Shown: positions 50,074 through 61,939, counted from the stretch's first letter. The stretch: 64,000 nucleotides of DNA from Chalara sp. BL73 (GCA_918026815.1 CAKJVC010000186.1:117153-181152), one strand, 5' to 3'. A program made the numbers and translations. The notes: generated from the sequence alone by a model not told the origin.

Positions 50074-51764
50074 GTGCACTCGAAGTCCATATCTACCATG
50101 GGAACGGACGAAAAATCACGCGCAATGTGCTCAGCCAGTTTGATATTGTACTGACAACATACGAAACTGCTGCCTCTGATGCTTCAGCGTCAGGTACACT
50201 TTCTCGAATCTCCTGGTTACGGATCGTCCTGGATGAAGGTACAAAAGTTAAACATTCCTTTGCCTATCAAGCCATATACTAATCATGTTCTATAGCCCAC
50301 CAAATTAGAAACAGATCCACAAAAACTTCCAAGAACTCACAAAACTGCGTGCAGAGCGGCGATGGTGCTTGACAGGGACGCCAGTACAAAACAAATTGAG
50401 TGATCTCTTTTCCCTGACACAATTCCTAGGTTTTGAGCCACTCGAGAGCCACGCCAACGCTCGGAAATACATATTGGAACCGTTAAGTAGGAATGATCCG
50501 CAAGGTTTAGAGAATCTTCGGTTTGCACTTCAAGTCATTTCATTGAGAAGAACGAAGCAGTCATGCAGGACTCAACGAAGGATCGAAGCTGTCGAGCAAG
50601 TTATCTTAAATGAGAGAGAAAGACGATGCTATATTGCTACACGGGACGATGCAAGGAAATCATTGAGCTCGGTAACCGGGAAGTCTCAAGGCCATATACT
50701 TCTGCGAGCGATATCAACCCTCAGACAACTCTGCAGTAACGGCGGATCAATCATTGATGGCGCCACAGATATTCAACCCGCCCGCGAGCACAACATATGT
50801 GACAAATGTGGGGATCCGATTGATACCCAGATTAACTCCCAGCAATCAATTCATGGTACTTGTGGTCACAGTGTGTGTTTTGAGTGTACACTGGACCAGA
50901 ACGGTGCCGAAGACACAGTCTTGGATAGCACATCTTCAACTTGTTGGGTTTGCCAAGAACCTGTGACACCAGTCCTGGAGAACATACGACAACGAAATGG
51001 CAATCAACTGAACAGTATACTGATGGATTGGCAATCTACAAAAGCTTTAACCTTAACTTGTTATTCGTCTAAGATAAAGAAAGTTGTCACGAATTTGCAA
51101 AAGCTCCAACTAGCTTCACCGGCGAATAAAATGGAGCCCATTAAAAGGTAAGTGTTTGACCTTATATTAATTCACAAACTAACTAAGAACTCAGTCTCGT
51201 ATTCTCTCACTGGACTCGAACGTTAGATTGTTTAGGAGAAGCTCTGTCGTGTCAAGGAATGCTCTACGTCCGCATCGACGGAAGTCTCACTGTCGAGCAA
51301 CGAAGGACAGCAATTCATCAATTCAACATTGTCCCAGAAATTAGAACCTTACTCCTCTCCTATGGAAGTGGGTCAGTCGGGTATCTTGCCTTTTATTCTA
51401 CTTAGCGATCTCAACTGACTCTTTGAAGACTAAATCTTGAGACCGCAACTCACGTGCATCTTCTGGAACCGCACTGGAACCCGATGGTTGAGGCACAGGC
51501 CGCAGCGCGGGTAGATCGACTAGACCAGACGAAGGATGTTTTCATATACCGATATATTGTAAAAGACTCAATTGAAGAAGTATGCCACCCGTACAGCTTA
51601 TCACAAGGACAAATTGGGCTAATGTATTTGAACAGAATATACAAAAGGCACAAAGAGGAAAGCTAATGGACATAGAGTTATCTGTTTCGAGTATGGCTAC
51701 GGGCGAAGACTCAAACACAAATAGTAATTTCATAGTAAGAGTACAAGCTCCTGCGGTGCTTTGA
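50074..51764 (+). pseudogene. 5'-truncated SNF2/Rad5-like helicase with RING finger
   Basis: The remaining part is the C-terminal two thirds of a Rad5/HLTF-type ATPase: FDIVLTTYET, IVLDE|AHQIRN (DEAH motif II, restored by intron 50239-50295), CLTGTPVQNKL, a C3HC4-like RING (CDKCGDP, then HGTCGHSVCFEC, then CWVC), VFSHWTRTLDCL, RIDGS, GSGSVGLNLE and a final WNPMVEAQAAARVDRLDQ. Introns at about 51150, 51372 and 51581 keep the frame open to the TGA. The N-terminal third, including the Walker A motif (motif I) needed for ATP binding, is absent; upstream DNA is unrelated and points the other way. No internal stop is visible, so loss of the 5' end is the main lesion. Intact relatives remodel chromatin or act in DNA repair. 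Confidence 0.75.
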
Positions 51765-52809
51765 AACTGCTAACCGCCTCAGGAATTGAGGCATCTTCTC
51801 TGAGATATACTTGTTGTTGATAATCAAGTTGAGATTTAGAGTTTAGAAGATGCCCAAACAATGCAGAAGTGGACCGTGCAACCTGTTTATAGATATAAAT
51901 CCAATAAAAGCAACATCATGTTGTGTATAGTACTCGAGGCAGGTATAGAGATAGCCTGCAACTTTTGAATATACCCTAAAAATTAAAGTGACTAAAGATG
52001 ACAACTGCTTCTTGTTTTTGTTTTTGTTTTTTTATTTAAAGAAAGACGCTTCTCGAAGTAAACCAATGCATGCGTTGTGATGTAATTGCACACACAATAC
52101 CCATAGCACACAATAGGCACAACACGCGACAGCCACAGCAAACGACAACCGCAATACCGCCTCTTTAAGTGGAAGGGTGACTAGGAGGACGTTTGATCTT
52201 ATCTCTTTTGTCATTATCACAAATTTTCAAATCTTATCAAAACACTTACTTCTCCACGAAAACCACAATAAATCAAACGGCACCTATTGCAAATGAATCT
52301 TTTTATGTAAAGTTAACTTTCGATTACAATTATAACCGTATTGGCTTACGTATAGTTAAAAGAAAGTGTATTATCATGAAGTAATCCGTACCGACGCTTC
52401 CGTAACTATCCTTAAACCGCCCTCTCCTTGAACCCTTTGTTCCCAGAAAGCTCCTGATTCTGCCCTCGCCCTGTTTTCAATAGTGGACCGCGCCGCCTGA
52501 AAGTTGAGGCACGTTGCTGGCCCTCATGCGGTCACCGAGTTAATGAAACGCTGGGAAATGATTAGGTCATAGGGAAATACATTCGTTGCATATACTTGGG
52601 CTTGGGTGCTGTTTGAGATGTATATCACTTTCAGTTCTCTTGGAAGCTGGACCAATGACCATGGGACCGGTACCTAAGCTAATGTCCTGATATCGCATGA
52701 CATTCTTAGTAACAAAATGCTGGAGTCAAAGGTGAAGAAACAGCGTTTGGTCTGATTGTGGTATTGCTTCTCATAGAGAAATTACGTATTCTGCCTAGAT
52801 GTTAAAACG
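51765..52809. other. intergenic, no gene seen
   Basis: A tandem G-T5 run is present at about 52013-52035. No supported ORF. It lies between the converging 3' ends of the helicase and peptidase remnants. Confidence 0.5.
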
Positions 52810-55167
52810 TCAAGCGACGCCAAGTTCTTGATAGAATGCCTCTGTACTTGGCTCCCGGCCGAGAAAAAATCTATCACAGTTTCATTTCGTCCTGACTACC
52901 TCCTTCTCGAGCACCATATATCGATATCTTTGAACCTCTTCAGCATTCATCGGGTCGGCCTTGAATACGGTGTGGAACATGTCGTCGGCCAAGACTTGCG
53001 AACTACAGGACGGGTGAGCATTGGGAGGGTAAGAGGGTCGCCATCTCTGGAGAAACTCACTAGAGATAGCCATAATACCCGGCATCATAATCAGCCATAA
53101 CATGGAAGAACGTCGACTCGGCGTGGCCCCATTCAAAGCCCTTCCCATCTACCTCCGGGCCATCAAGCTGCATGAGCTCTTTTCGTAGCTCATTATACAG
53201 AACCGAGATATTAAAGCTCTGAATAGCTTCGTGGCTCGCTGGCTCGTGGATCATCATGTCTAGAATGCTGTAATGCAGCACGCGAAGCTGGAACAAAGCG
53301 CCATTTGCATGTTTCGCCCGAACAAGGCTCTCAACTATCTCATCCGGAATCCGCTCCGGTGGCTGAGGGCCCGCGTTTGATCGTGCCTTCCACGACTCCA
53401 GATATTCCGGGAGAGAAAGGAGTAGTGGCGGCAGAGAACTCGACGGCGCGCCAGCACCAGTTCTCAAGCATTTGGCTTGGCGCCTCGCCGAAATCGATAA
53501 CCGTGTTCGCACCGTGGAAACGGGAGTATTTGGTCTTCGAAACCAGGTCATGAATAGCATGTCCCAATTCGTGGAACAGCGTGGATACTTCGTCATGTCG
53601 CAGGAGGCTAGGTTTGGTAGCGGTTGGCTTGCCAAAGCTGCAAAGTAGTGCGGTCGCTGGATATTGGCGTGTTCCGTCCTCATGAGCAAAACCTAATAAC
53701 ATCAGCTCTCTTTGTATGATATTGGGTGATACAAACATACCGGTCGCAAGTTCCAGTTAGATGGCCCTGAGTATTTGTGTTTCCGGGCCCAAAGGTCCAG
53801 GTAGAGGTAACCAAGAAATAGGTTTCCTTGCTGCATGCTATCCCAAACACTGAAAACCCGGACGTCCTCGTGCCAAACGAGCTTGTTGCCATTTCCAAAC
53901 CCAGCAAGGCTGTCCCGTTCATCGCCTCTAATTTCCTGAAATACGAGACCGAATAACTGCTGGAAAATGTTCAACATGCCTTGCACTGTCGTCTCCAAAG
54001 AGAAATATTCCGAAATCAATTGCTGGTCAACATTATACTCCTGTTTTAGCATCAGCTGCCTATAAAAGCTGTAATCCCATAAGAAAAACCGGCCATCAAA
54101 AACACCTCCTCTAGATTCAAGATCTGTCTTTTTAAGCTCTTTTAACTTTTCCAGCTCTTTCCTACCTCCAGGTGTCAGCCTAGTTTGCAAATCAGCTAAA
54201 AATTCGTTAACTGTCTTAGGTGTCTTTGCCATCTTTGCCTCGATGCGATATGCCGCATGATTAGGATATCAAAAAGGCGGGCCGCTTCGTCGCGGAGGAC
54301 TACTGTCTCCTTGAATAATGCGACGTTATCTGGACATTTGTTCTCATGTCCAATCTGGCAGCGTCGCCGGGTTTCACTATTCGTTGCATTCTGTTGCGTT
54401 GCCCCAAGACGCGAATACTCCTATGGCAAAAGACCAGAATTAGCTGCCGGGTGTTATGACCAGTTAGCAAGCGCAGAATGTCGCACCGAAGTAAGACGAA
54501 GCTTTCCTTCATTCTCGCCTGAGCCTTTCTCCAAGTCAGACACAGCCCATTCTGGGACACCGTCCAGTTCCTTCGGATAAAACCATATCCCGCTGACATC
54601 CTCACTATGATTCTTCCTAAAATCCACGCTGAGCTGGGCCAATCGCTTTCGAATTTCCTTGAACCGGTTTCTTTCCGAGCCGGCAGGCAGCCCCAAGCCG
54701 TTCCGGATATATTCTTTGTGCATCTTTTCCAAAAGATGGCTTGATTCCGAATCGAGGCTCTCGTTCTTTTTGACAACAGCATCGACAAGATGGTACAGAT
54801 CTTCACGCGCCGATGTCTCTATCGCAAAGTTGTTCAGCAATGTCTGGGATTGCGATGAAGCACTTCTGATAGCGTCATCTTGAGACACTTCTTTGTAGAA
54901 GCAGAGTATGTTGGACTCAAAGTGCAGCGCATTTTCTGCGTGAGCGAGGGGCAGCACAACGTTTGCGAAAACTGCTTCATCAAGCGTCACATTTTGGGCA
55001 ACCTGGTTTTGGACTTTGCGGTAATGTTCGATAAGACGATTGGCATCGTTAAGAATCGACGTTGGTGTCCCAGTAAACAGAGGAGGCGTTTGAGGTGGTT
55101 TTGGTAAGCTGTTGTGGGCCATTTGCTCGCAAGGAGCATCTAAAGGTAGTGTAGAAGGAGTTTTCAT
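52810..55167 (-). pseudogene. M3-family oligopeptidase (thimet oligopeptidase/Prd1-like), several frameshifts
   Basis: A zinc metallopeptidase that would cut short peptides in the cytosol or mitochondria. Recognisable in order: PPLFTGTPTSI, AENALHFESN, EYIRNGLGLP, ENKCPDNVALF, YFSLETTVQGML, a FHELGHAIH zinc motif (HExGH), RFHGANTVIDFGEAPSQMLENWCW, then YLESWKARSN and VLADDMFHTVFKADPM. Introns remain clean (for example near 53738-53690 and 53062-53007). The frame is broken near 54265 (TTTGATAT where GG is expected), twice around 53430-53460 in the W.W..S..RHYSFLSPEY segment, near 52900 (GAGG where GGAGG is expected) and again before the final FYQELG block. Most are single-base losses. The catalytic motif itself survives, so decay is recent. 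Start taken at ATG 55167. Confidence 0.8.
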
Positions 55168-55745
55168 GATTGCAGTGCGACATAGGTGCTGAAGTAGTAT
55201 CCGAAAACCAACAAGCCAACCAATTGGTGGTAAGATGTTTAGGGCGTTGCAACAAACCTGGTAAATTTTATCCTGGAATATTAGGCGTGACATGACAGAG
55301 CTTTCTCCACGGCAGCGGGATCATGGAGCTATTCTATACTGTGGGATAGATCAAATACTGATATACTTTTCGAACTATCCATTAAGCAACCGTTTTGGGA
55401 GGTTGTCAAGAATAGCTGTTGGGGACCTTCATGGTCTACACAATGACTGCCTAAAGAATATTGAACACAAACCCTTAATAGGATTGTCCCTGAAATGCTA
55501 AATATGGATTTAATCTCTATAGAGCATCTAAAAAGTCCACCTATGACTTCAAGAACGTCGGGTAAGCCATACCCAGAAGGCAGGTACTCGCCCAGAGCTC
55601 TACCCGAGCATTTCTGCGCCTCTGCAAGAATGAGTCATTGACTGAGATACGCGATACTATTTCTTCTCTTGCGATGAGAATTGATTCAGCCTCGGAAAAG
55701 CGCTCCTTTTTTGTACTCTTGCGAGCGTGTCCTCAGCGGGCTTCT
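55168..55745. other. intergenic
   Basis: No gene seen. Upstream side of the peptidase and 3' side of the caspase-like gene. An N-terminal frame extension of the peptidase to 55293 exists but has no family signal. Confidence 0.5.
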
Positions 55746-56987
55746 TTATTCCCCGTCAATAATTTTATCTCTAATTGGTACTTCAGCCGGAACTGAATAA
55801 TTTGAGACCAGATTTGAAGATTTGACGAGGCCTATTAATGTGATAGCTGGGTGATGCTGAACGTAGCACCACATGTCCACTGGAATAGTCGCGATGATGA
55901 GGGTCGAGAAGCTGGTGAATCCAGCTTCGATCTTGACTTGCTCGGCAAGGACAGGCATCATACCGAGCCAATCGGCAAAGGAATCAGTTTGGAAATCCGA
56001 GATCTCTAGAGTCTCCTTGAGTCGAATGCTGATTGCTATTCTGGGACTGATAAACGGTTGAGAATTCAGGCTGGTTGTAGATGATGCGGATGAAGCCGGA
56101 AGAGATGAGCTGGAGAACGTTGAAAACGATGCGTCGCTCATAGATAAGGAGGCACCACGACTTGGAAGACTCTGAGTATTCATCTGATTTGTGGAATTCT
56201 TCAAGTATGTTTCTGCAGATGGTCGAATCCGAGAAAGCTGGATGCTCCTCGGCAACCTCTGATTCTGCGTCAGCACAACATGCAATGGCGGTCTCTGCAT
56301 CTCACGGCCAGCAGGCATCCAGTTTTGTATGCGGCATAGAATTTTGTTATACAAAGATCCGACAGTAAAGGACGGAACATCTTTGAGGAGTTCAAGCTCC
56401 GTGATCAAGGCATGCGTGAACGAGAACTTGCCTACGGGATTGGCAACAGTATTGAACCCGCAAGCAGCTATCAGCTCAGTGATGCCATTTCCAGTATCTG
56501 TGTTGGCTGTTCCGGATGCGCAACAATCGAGCAAAAGCAGAACGTCGGACTCAGCCTCCTCCAATGCATGCTGAATTCCATTCCATTTGACAGTCTGATA
56601 GCCTGGTTCTTGTGAGTTGGCTCGGCTACCACAAAATGTAAGCATTTACTGTACTGCTTCGAGCCCTTAAATATGATCTATATATTTAAGGTTCAGGTTT
56701 TATCAAAGAAGAGATCAAAAAGCTTACCTAGCCCAGCACAATTGCCGATTTCTTGCCAACATCCCATGCCCCCATAATATACAATCTTCAAATCCCCCTT
56801 TATCTCCACCCAGCTCCACAAAGTCCAAAATCTTCCTATTGAGTCTCTTGTGGCTCCCTTCACTTGGAATCTTCCACACCTCAACCCGATAATTATAGAC
56901 CGCCTCAAACACGTTTGCCAAGCCATTCACCTCGATTGAAACAGGGAGCGTGGATCGCTTCATCTTCCCAGCAGACGAGAAGAACAT
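55746..56987 (-). CDS. caspase-like (clan CD) protein, about 379 aa, original start lost
   Basis: Two exons (56987-56728 and 56625-55746) join over intron 56626-56727 to 380 open codons. It belongs to the fungal caspase-like group: YNYRVEVWKIP, a His strand (GHG, His74), KWNGIQHALEEAESDVLLLL followed by DCCASG (120-125, with the catalytic Cys), GNGITELIAACGFNTVAN, FSFTHALITEL, FTVGSLYNKILCRIQ and LHVVLTQ. A Ser-rich linker and a beta-rich C-terminal domain follow. Two oddities. First, the frame runs upstream to about 57104 (ELERLQYHISLKEVGESLQQ, a usual N-terminus of this family) without an ATG: the expected start reads TAAGCC. Second, residues 65-73 are out of frame with the family between two opposite one-base shifts. 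Such proteins are linked to regulated cell death. Whether this copy works is doubtful. Confidence 0.62.
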
Positions 56988-57403
56988 AAACCGACGAGTA
57001 TCGCATGCGATTCTCGTTTGGAAAACAGCATTGGCTGCTTGTTGGAGAGACTCTCCGACTTCTTTGAGGGAGATGTGGTACTGGAGACGTTCTAGCTCAT
57101 GAAGTGGGGTGGCTTATGCAGGCAGCCTTATTGTTTTCCTCATGACCACTTACGGGTGGTCGCTGTCAGTATGTACATAGAAGATAAAGTGGTTTATGAG
57201 ACCAAATATTATATACATGAGGCTTGTACATTTGTATACTTCAATTTGTCCAATCGACGTCCAAACGGAGCACTTGGCCAAGTCTGGCTAGATCTTTAAC
57301 CTTCCCTGAATCATAATAGCGGCGTGTTGAATGTTATTAAAGACAAAATCTTGTAATATAATTAAGCTGAACCGATCTAAGAATCGCAATTACATGGCAC
57401 GAG
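56988..57403. other. lost 5' coding end of the caspase-like gene plus intergenic
   Basis: 57104-56988 (minus) still reads as family-like protein (HELERLQYHISLKEVGE) without a start codon. The rest up to the SDR stop at 57404 holds nothing recognised. Confidence 0.5.
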
Positions 57404-58347
57404 CTAACCGTCATGGTCAGTATTCATCCAGATATGCTTTGTACTATCCAAATTCCTCTTCAGATCGTTAATTTTGTGCTCCCACGACGCACTCCCATCC
57501 TTCCCAAGAGGCAATCTCAGAAACTCCTCCATGCCCTCCGCTTGGCCTGTTTTCATAACCACGTCCCAGATGGCCCGAACCCCCTTCTCCACATCTCCCA
57601 TCATCTTCACTTCCTTGTTCTTCCCGCTAGCCATATCCTTCACCAATTGCAAGATCTGCTCCGTCGCCGTCCCTGCATACTCGGCCGGCATCTCTTTCTC
57701 GCCCAGAATCAGATTAGCTGCGAAAGGAGTACGGAAGGCGCCGGGTTCGACGAGCAGCACGCGGATTCCAAGCGGCTGCACCTCGCCACGGAGAGCTTCA
57801 GAGAAACCTTCGATGGCAAATTTGGAGGCCGAGTACAAGGTCCGCGAAGGCAATGCTCGAATCCCGGCGGCGGAGGAGATATTTATTATCGTCCCTGATT
57901 TACGCGCACGCATAGGCGGTAGGATAAGCCTCGTGAGGTGCATGGGGGCGAATAAATTGACTTCTATTTCCGCGCGGCAATCATGATCACTTCAATTTAA
58001 GTCCAATTGTTAGTTTGAGTCTTTCCATGGATTATGATACGGGGCTGAAGATCACCTGAACGACTCAAATGCCCCAAGCAAACAGTAACCAGCGTTATTA
58101 ACGAGAATGTCAATTCTTCCATATATTTTGGTAGCTTCTTCGACTACGGACTCGACGTCTGGACCACAGATATCGAGGGCAAGCCATTTCCACCAAGACC
58201 CTCGACTTGGGAGACAAGATCTGCGGACTTGGAGGGATTTCGGGATGTTGCAACTACCCTGTGGCCATTCTTTAGGGCGAGGAGAGCAAGAGCTGCTCCG
58301 AATCCTGAGGAGCATCCTGTTATGAACCAAACGGGCGAAGAAGACAT
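57404..58347 (-). pseudogene. short-chain dehydrogenase/reductase with one frameshift
   Basis: A classical SDR of about 292 residues. It starts with FITGCSSGFG (the TGxxxGxG NAD(P) site), then TSRNPSK, IDILVNNAGYCLLGAFE (NNAG), INISSAAG with the catalytic Ser, and TLYSASKFAIEGF (YxxxK). Exons 58347-58056 and 57989-57404 join over intron 57990-58055. The frame changes at about 58185-58197, between QVEGLGG and KWLALDICGPDVE, where one base appears to be missing; the coding sum is 878, one short of a multiple of three. All catalytic residues survive. Substrate unknown. Confidence 0.75.
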
Positions 58348-58972
58348 GATTTTTTATATTTTGGAAATCGATCTGAATGCTATTTCTGAATTAACAATAA
58401 GTTTAACGATACAATGAAAGATTCACCGACGAACTACTTATGTAATGCCCCTTCAACGCTGCTATAACTATTGGGCTCATAAAAAGGCGTTAAGCAAGTA
58501 ATCGACGTGCCAAAATCCGTTAAATCCGGCAGAACCGTAAACAAAATTCAACATTTGGAGATCTTCATTGTTGAGTGTCCCGACAAGTCTTGTTTTTGCC
58601 AAATCCTACCCTCTCTCCGGTCATCTGCCGTTTATATCTGCTTTCAGACTAAGACTGATCAGGAAACTCCAGGATGCCCTGGGAAAAGGGGTTATGCCTT
58701 GGCAATCTCGCTTAACACACAAAAGGCTTGAAAATTGCCATAATCTTGTCACGCTCAGGTTACCCTGTATATAAAAGCGCTAACTGTTAACCAGAACTTT
58801 AAATCCCACTCTTGGAGCACCAGGTACCCCTCGTTGCGATAAGCCTAGAGCTCAATGCCGAGGGCGATAACGTCAATAAACCCTTGATTCACACAACATC
58901 TCGTACGATATCCTTCATTGCATCGTCGTTCTCCCTTTGCTTAGTCCATGCCGATATCATTATACCTATACA
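58348..58972. other. divergent intergenic region
   Basis: Divergent promoter region between the SDR and the asparaginase-type gene. Short frames only, none with a family signal. Confidence 0.5.
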
Positions 58973-60362
58973 ATGGAGTACAAAGCTCAATTCAAACCTA
59001 GGCCCCCACCTATCACACCACGTCTCGTCATACACGGTGGTGCGGGAAATATCCTCCCTCCAACCTCCCTCCAGAGAAATACAAAGCATACCACGACTCC
59101 TCCTCACCATCTTAGCCACCTCCCACCGTTTCCTCACCTCGCCATCCTCTTTTCCACTTGGCACCTCGAGCTCAGTATCCGCCCTCGACGCCGTAACCTT
59201 CGCCATCTCCTCCTCGAAAACAACCCACTCTTCAATTCCGGCCGGGGCGCCGTGTTTACCCGCGATGGCGTTCAAGAGATGGAAGCTTCGGTTATGGTCT
59301 CTAAAGGCAAGAAGAAACGTGGCGTTGGTGTTATAGGTCTACAACATGTGAAGAATCCTATAAAGCTCGCGCGAGAGATGCTGGTGCGTGGAGAAGAGGA
59401 TACAGAGTTTGGGAGCGAGAAGGGAGCACAGGGCGCGCAGGGACACAGCCAGTTATGGCGGAGCACGGCGGAAAAGTTGGCAGAACAATGGGGGTTGGAG
59501 TTGGTGAAGAAGGATTATTTCTTTACCCAGGCTCGGTGGGATGAACATATTAGGGGCTTAGAAAATGAGAAGAATGGAGGGCTTGCTACCTGGGATGCGG
59601 AGGAATTTGTGTCACAGGGGACGTGTGGTGCCGTTGCGCTGGATAGCGAGGGTGTGTTGGCTGTGGCTACGAGTACGGGTGGTATGACAAATAAACTTAC
59701 AGGGAGGATTGGAGATACACCTACTCTTGGAGCTGGCTTTTGGGCCGAGGAGTGGGAAGAGGCGCCACCAAAGGAGGAATTAGATTTGAGGCAACCGGGC
59801 CCGAGCTTTATCTTGAGTGGCGTATTAAAAGGATTGATGGCAGATTGTTTTCCTAGTTTAACGATATATCAACCTATACCACTGGAGGGAAGACTTTGAG
59901 GAGAAACGAAAGAACCTTTCGCTCAACAGCGATGTCAGGCACTGGAAATGGCGACTCCTTCTTGCGGACGAACGCTGCACGCACCGCTTCTGCGATTGCC
60001 AGATATCGAGGATCAAGATCTGGTCAGAAGACCTCGCTGCAAACTGCTGTCACTGAAGTAGCTGGTCGCGGCGGAGAGCTTGAGAAAAGTGCTGGTGATC
60101 GATTCAGGAAGACTGGTGAAGGTGCAGGCGGGATCATTGGCATTGAGCTCACGGTAGTCCAGGATGTATATGGCGAGAGGAAGTCGGCGAGGTCACATAT
60201 TGTGGATGATTTCAACTGCGGGGGTTATTCAGAGCAGCAGTAGATAAGAAAGGCAAGGCCGTAATGAGGCTTTGGAAGCCCAACCAGCATCCTGGTCTGG
60301 AGAAGTACGAAGGAGAAGGCAAGAAGTATGACTTGGATGATTGGATTGATGAGAGCCTGTAG
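58973..60362 (+). pseudogene. isoaspartyl peptidase/L-asparaginase (Ntn hydrolase), several frameshifts
   Basis: A type 2 asparaginase, which would autocleave before a Thr nucleophile and hydrolyse asparagine or isoaspartyl dipeptides. Visible: RLVIHGGAGNI at the N-terminus, ALDAVTFAIS, ENNPLFNSGRGAVFTRDG, MEASVMV, and GTCGAVALD with the nucleophile Thr; then TSTGGMTNKLTGRIGDTP, AMSGTGNGDSFLR and FRAAVDKKGKAVMRL near the end. These blocks sit in different frames: three shifts between about 59060 and 59220, one near 59897 (stop TGA at 59897-59899 in the previous frame) and one near 60225. No splice sites explain them. The sequence is otherwise well conserved, so inactivation looks recent. Confidence 0.78.
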
Positions 60363-60877
60363 ATGAGTCTTTGCCAACGGTTCTTCTGGATTCTCTCGAT
60401 GTAAGCATCTGGATATAGGAACCAATTGATGAATACTCAAACTATGATATATTCATATCATTCTCTCTCGCTCGTTCCATTATACGGTTTACGGCCGTAG
60501 CCCTATGAGAAAAGTGGGGCCGCACTCAGTTACTTCAACCCCAAGAAAAATCCATTTCTTCGAAACAACACGCGAGTTGATGCTCTTACCTGATATTCAA
60601 TCTTCTGGCTCGGGTTCTTCTAACAGTTGTTCAGAAATTCACAAAAAATAAAAGAAGGCAGTGTCAAATAGGAGCAACCAGATTCTGAGGCAGGACCTGG
60701 TGATCAACACCACACTTGGAGCTGCCGGATATCTCTCCATAATTCAAACCTTGGTACTGAGGTCCTTAGGAGTTCTCCAAATCATCTCTCTGATCAACCC
60801 ATAGGCTCTGCCATTTATAACAGCTTCTTTTGGGCTTCACTGGGCTACAAACTCATGGTTTGACATTGCCAAGCACG
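60363..60877. other. intergenic, likely promoter of the hydrolase
   Basis: No ORF supported. AT-rich with a run of AAAAA at about 60640-60655. Confidence 0.5.
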
Positions 60878-61939
60878 ATGGAGCACATACCTCTTGCCCC
60901 AGTGATTGCAGGAAGGCTGCCGCTCTTTGAGACCTTGAGCCACTTCTTCCGCCTCTGGAGCATCAAAGGGCTCGTATTTCTCGTCATCTACATTCGGCGT
61001 CTCATCCGCCCAGCCTTACCCACCACCCTTCCGACACTACTAAAGAGCTACCCATGCAGGCCAAAGCTCACGAACCGCATCTTCATTCCACCAATATCGG
61101 AGAAGAAAGGTCTGCTACCGCTCTACATCGATATTCATGGTGGTGGCTTCGCCTTCGGAGACCCCGAAATTGACGATGAGTTCTGTTCGGCTTGGGCAAA
61201 ACGCACTGGCATGTTGGTTGTGAGTCTTGATTATCGGAAGAGCCCCATCCATCGATATCCGGTTCCGGTCCACGACGTTATAGCTGTGGCTCTTGCTGTC
61301 ATCCACGATAGAACACTGCCGATTGATAAATCGAGGGTTGTGATAGGTGGTTTTAGTGCCGGTGGTACCCTTGCTCTTTCTGCATGCCAGTCTCCAGAGT
61401 TGAAGGGTATCGTCAAAGCTGCTGTTCCATTCTACCCTGCTGTAGACTGGAGTACGCACCCAAGCGAGAAATTCAAGTTAAGGCTATATAAGGAGCATGT
61501 GAGGGATAGTTTGGCGAGCGTCGGTCCGGCTATGAGTTGGGGATATATACCATCCACACAAAATCGACGAGATCCGCTTCTCAGTCCTATCTATGCTACC
61601 AAGGACGCACTTCCTAGGTGGATTTTCATGGTTGCGCCACAATATGATATCTTAACTCGGGAATCCCGTATCATGATGCAGAAGCTTGCTGGCATTAAAG
61701 AATTAACAAAGGAGCAGGAGATTGAGTTTGAGGTTAATGGGTATCGTTGGAGCTTGATCATGGGAGCTACGCACTCTTTCACACACTCCTTTAGGGAGAG
61801 CAAGGAGATCCAAGCTGCGAATGCCGAAAGGTGCGAAAGAATATACTCGGAGATCTATGAGTGGTTGAAGAATGGCCCTCTGGCCGAAGAGAAGCAGAAT
61901 TCGAGATACAGCTTGGCCGAGAGTATTGCAACCGCATGA
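60878..61939 (+). CDS. HSL-family alpha/beta hydrolase, 353 aa
   Basis: A single-exon esterase or lipase-like enzyme of the hormone-sensitive-lipase group. It has the oxyanion motif HGGG (residues 87-90, in DIHGGGFAFGDPE), the nucleophile elbow GFSAGG (Ser160), an acid residue in APQYDIL and the catalytic His in GATHSFTH. An N-terminal hydrophobic stretch (about 22-45, with GLVFLVIYIRR) may anchor it to a membrane. Start chosen at ATG 60878; the frame extends 16 codons further, but only to a TTG. It is intact, unlike the four genes on its left. Substrate unknown; fungal relatives act on esters or are part of secondary-metabolite pathways, but no such pathway is seen here. Confidence 0.85.
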   Translation: MEHIPLAPVIAGRLPLFETLSHFFRLWSIKGLVFLVIYIRRLIRPALPTTLPTLLKSYPCRPKLTNRIFIPPISEKKGLLPLYIDIHGGGFAFGDPEIDDEFCSAWAKRTGMLVVSLDYRKSPIHRYPVPVHDVIAVALAVIHDRTLPIDKSRVVIGGFSAGGTLALSACQSPELKGIVKAAVPFYPAVDWSTHPSEKFKLRLYKEHVRDSLASVGPAMSWGYIPSTQNRRDPLLSPIYATKDALPRWIFMVAPQYDILTRESRIMMQKLAGIKELTKEQEIEFEVNGYRWSLIMGATHSFTHSFRESKEIQAANAERCERIYSEIYEWLKNGPLAEEKQNSRYSLAESIATA

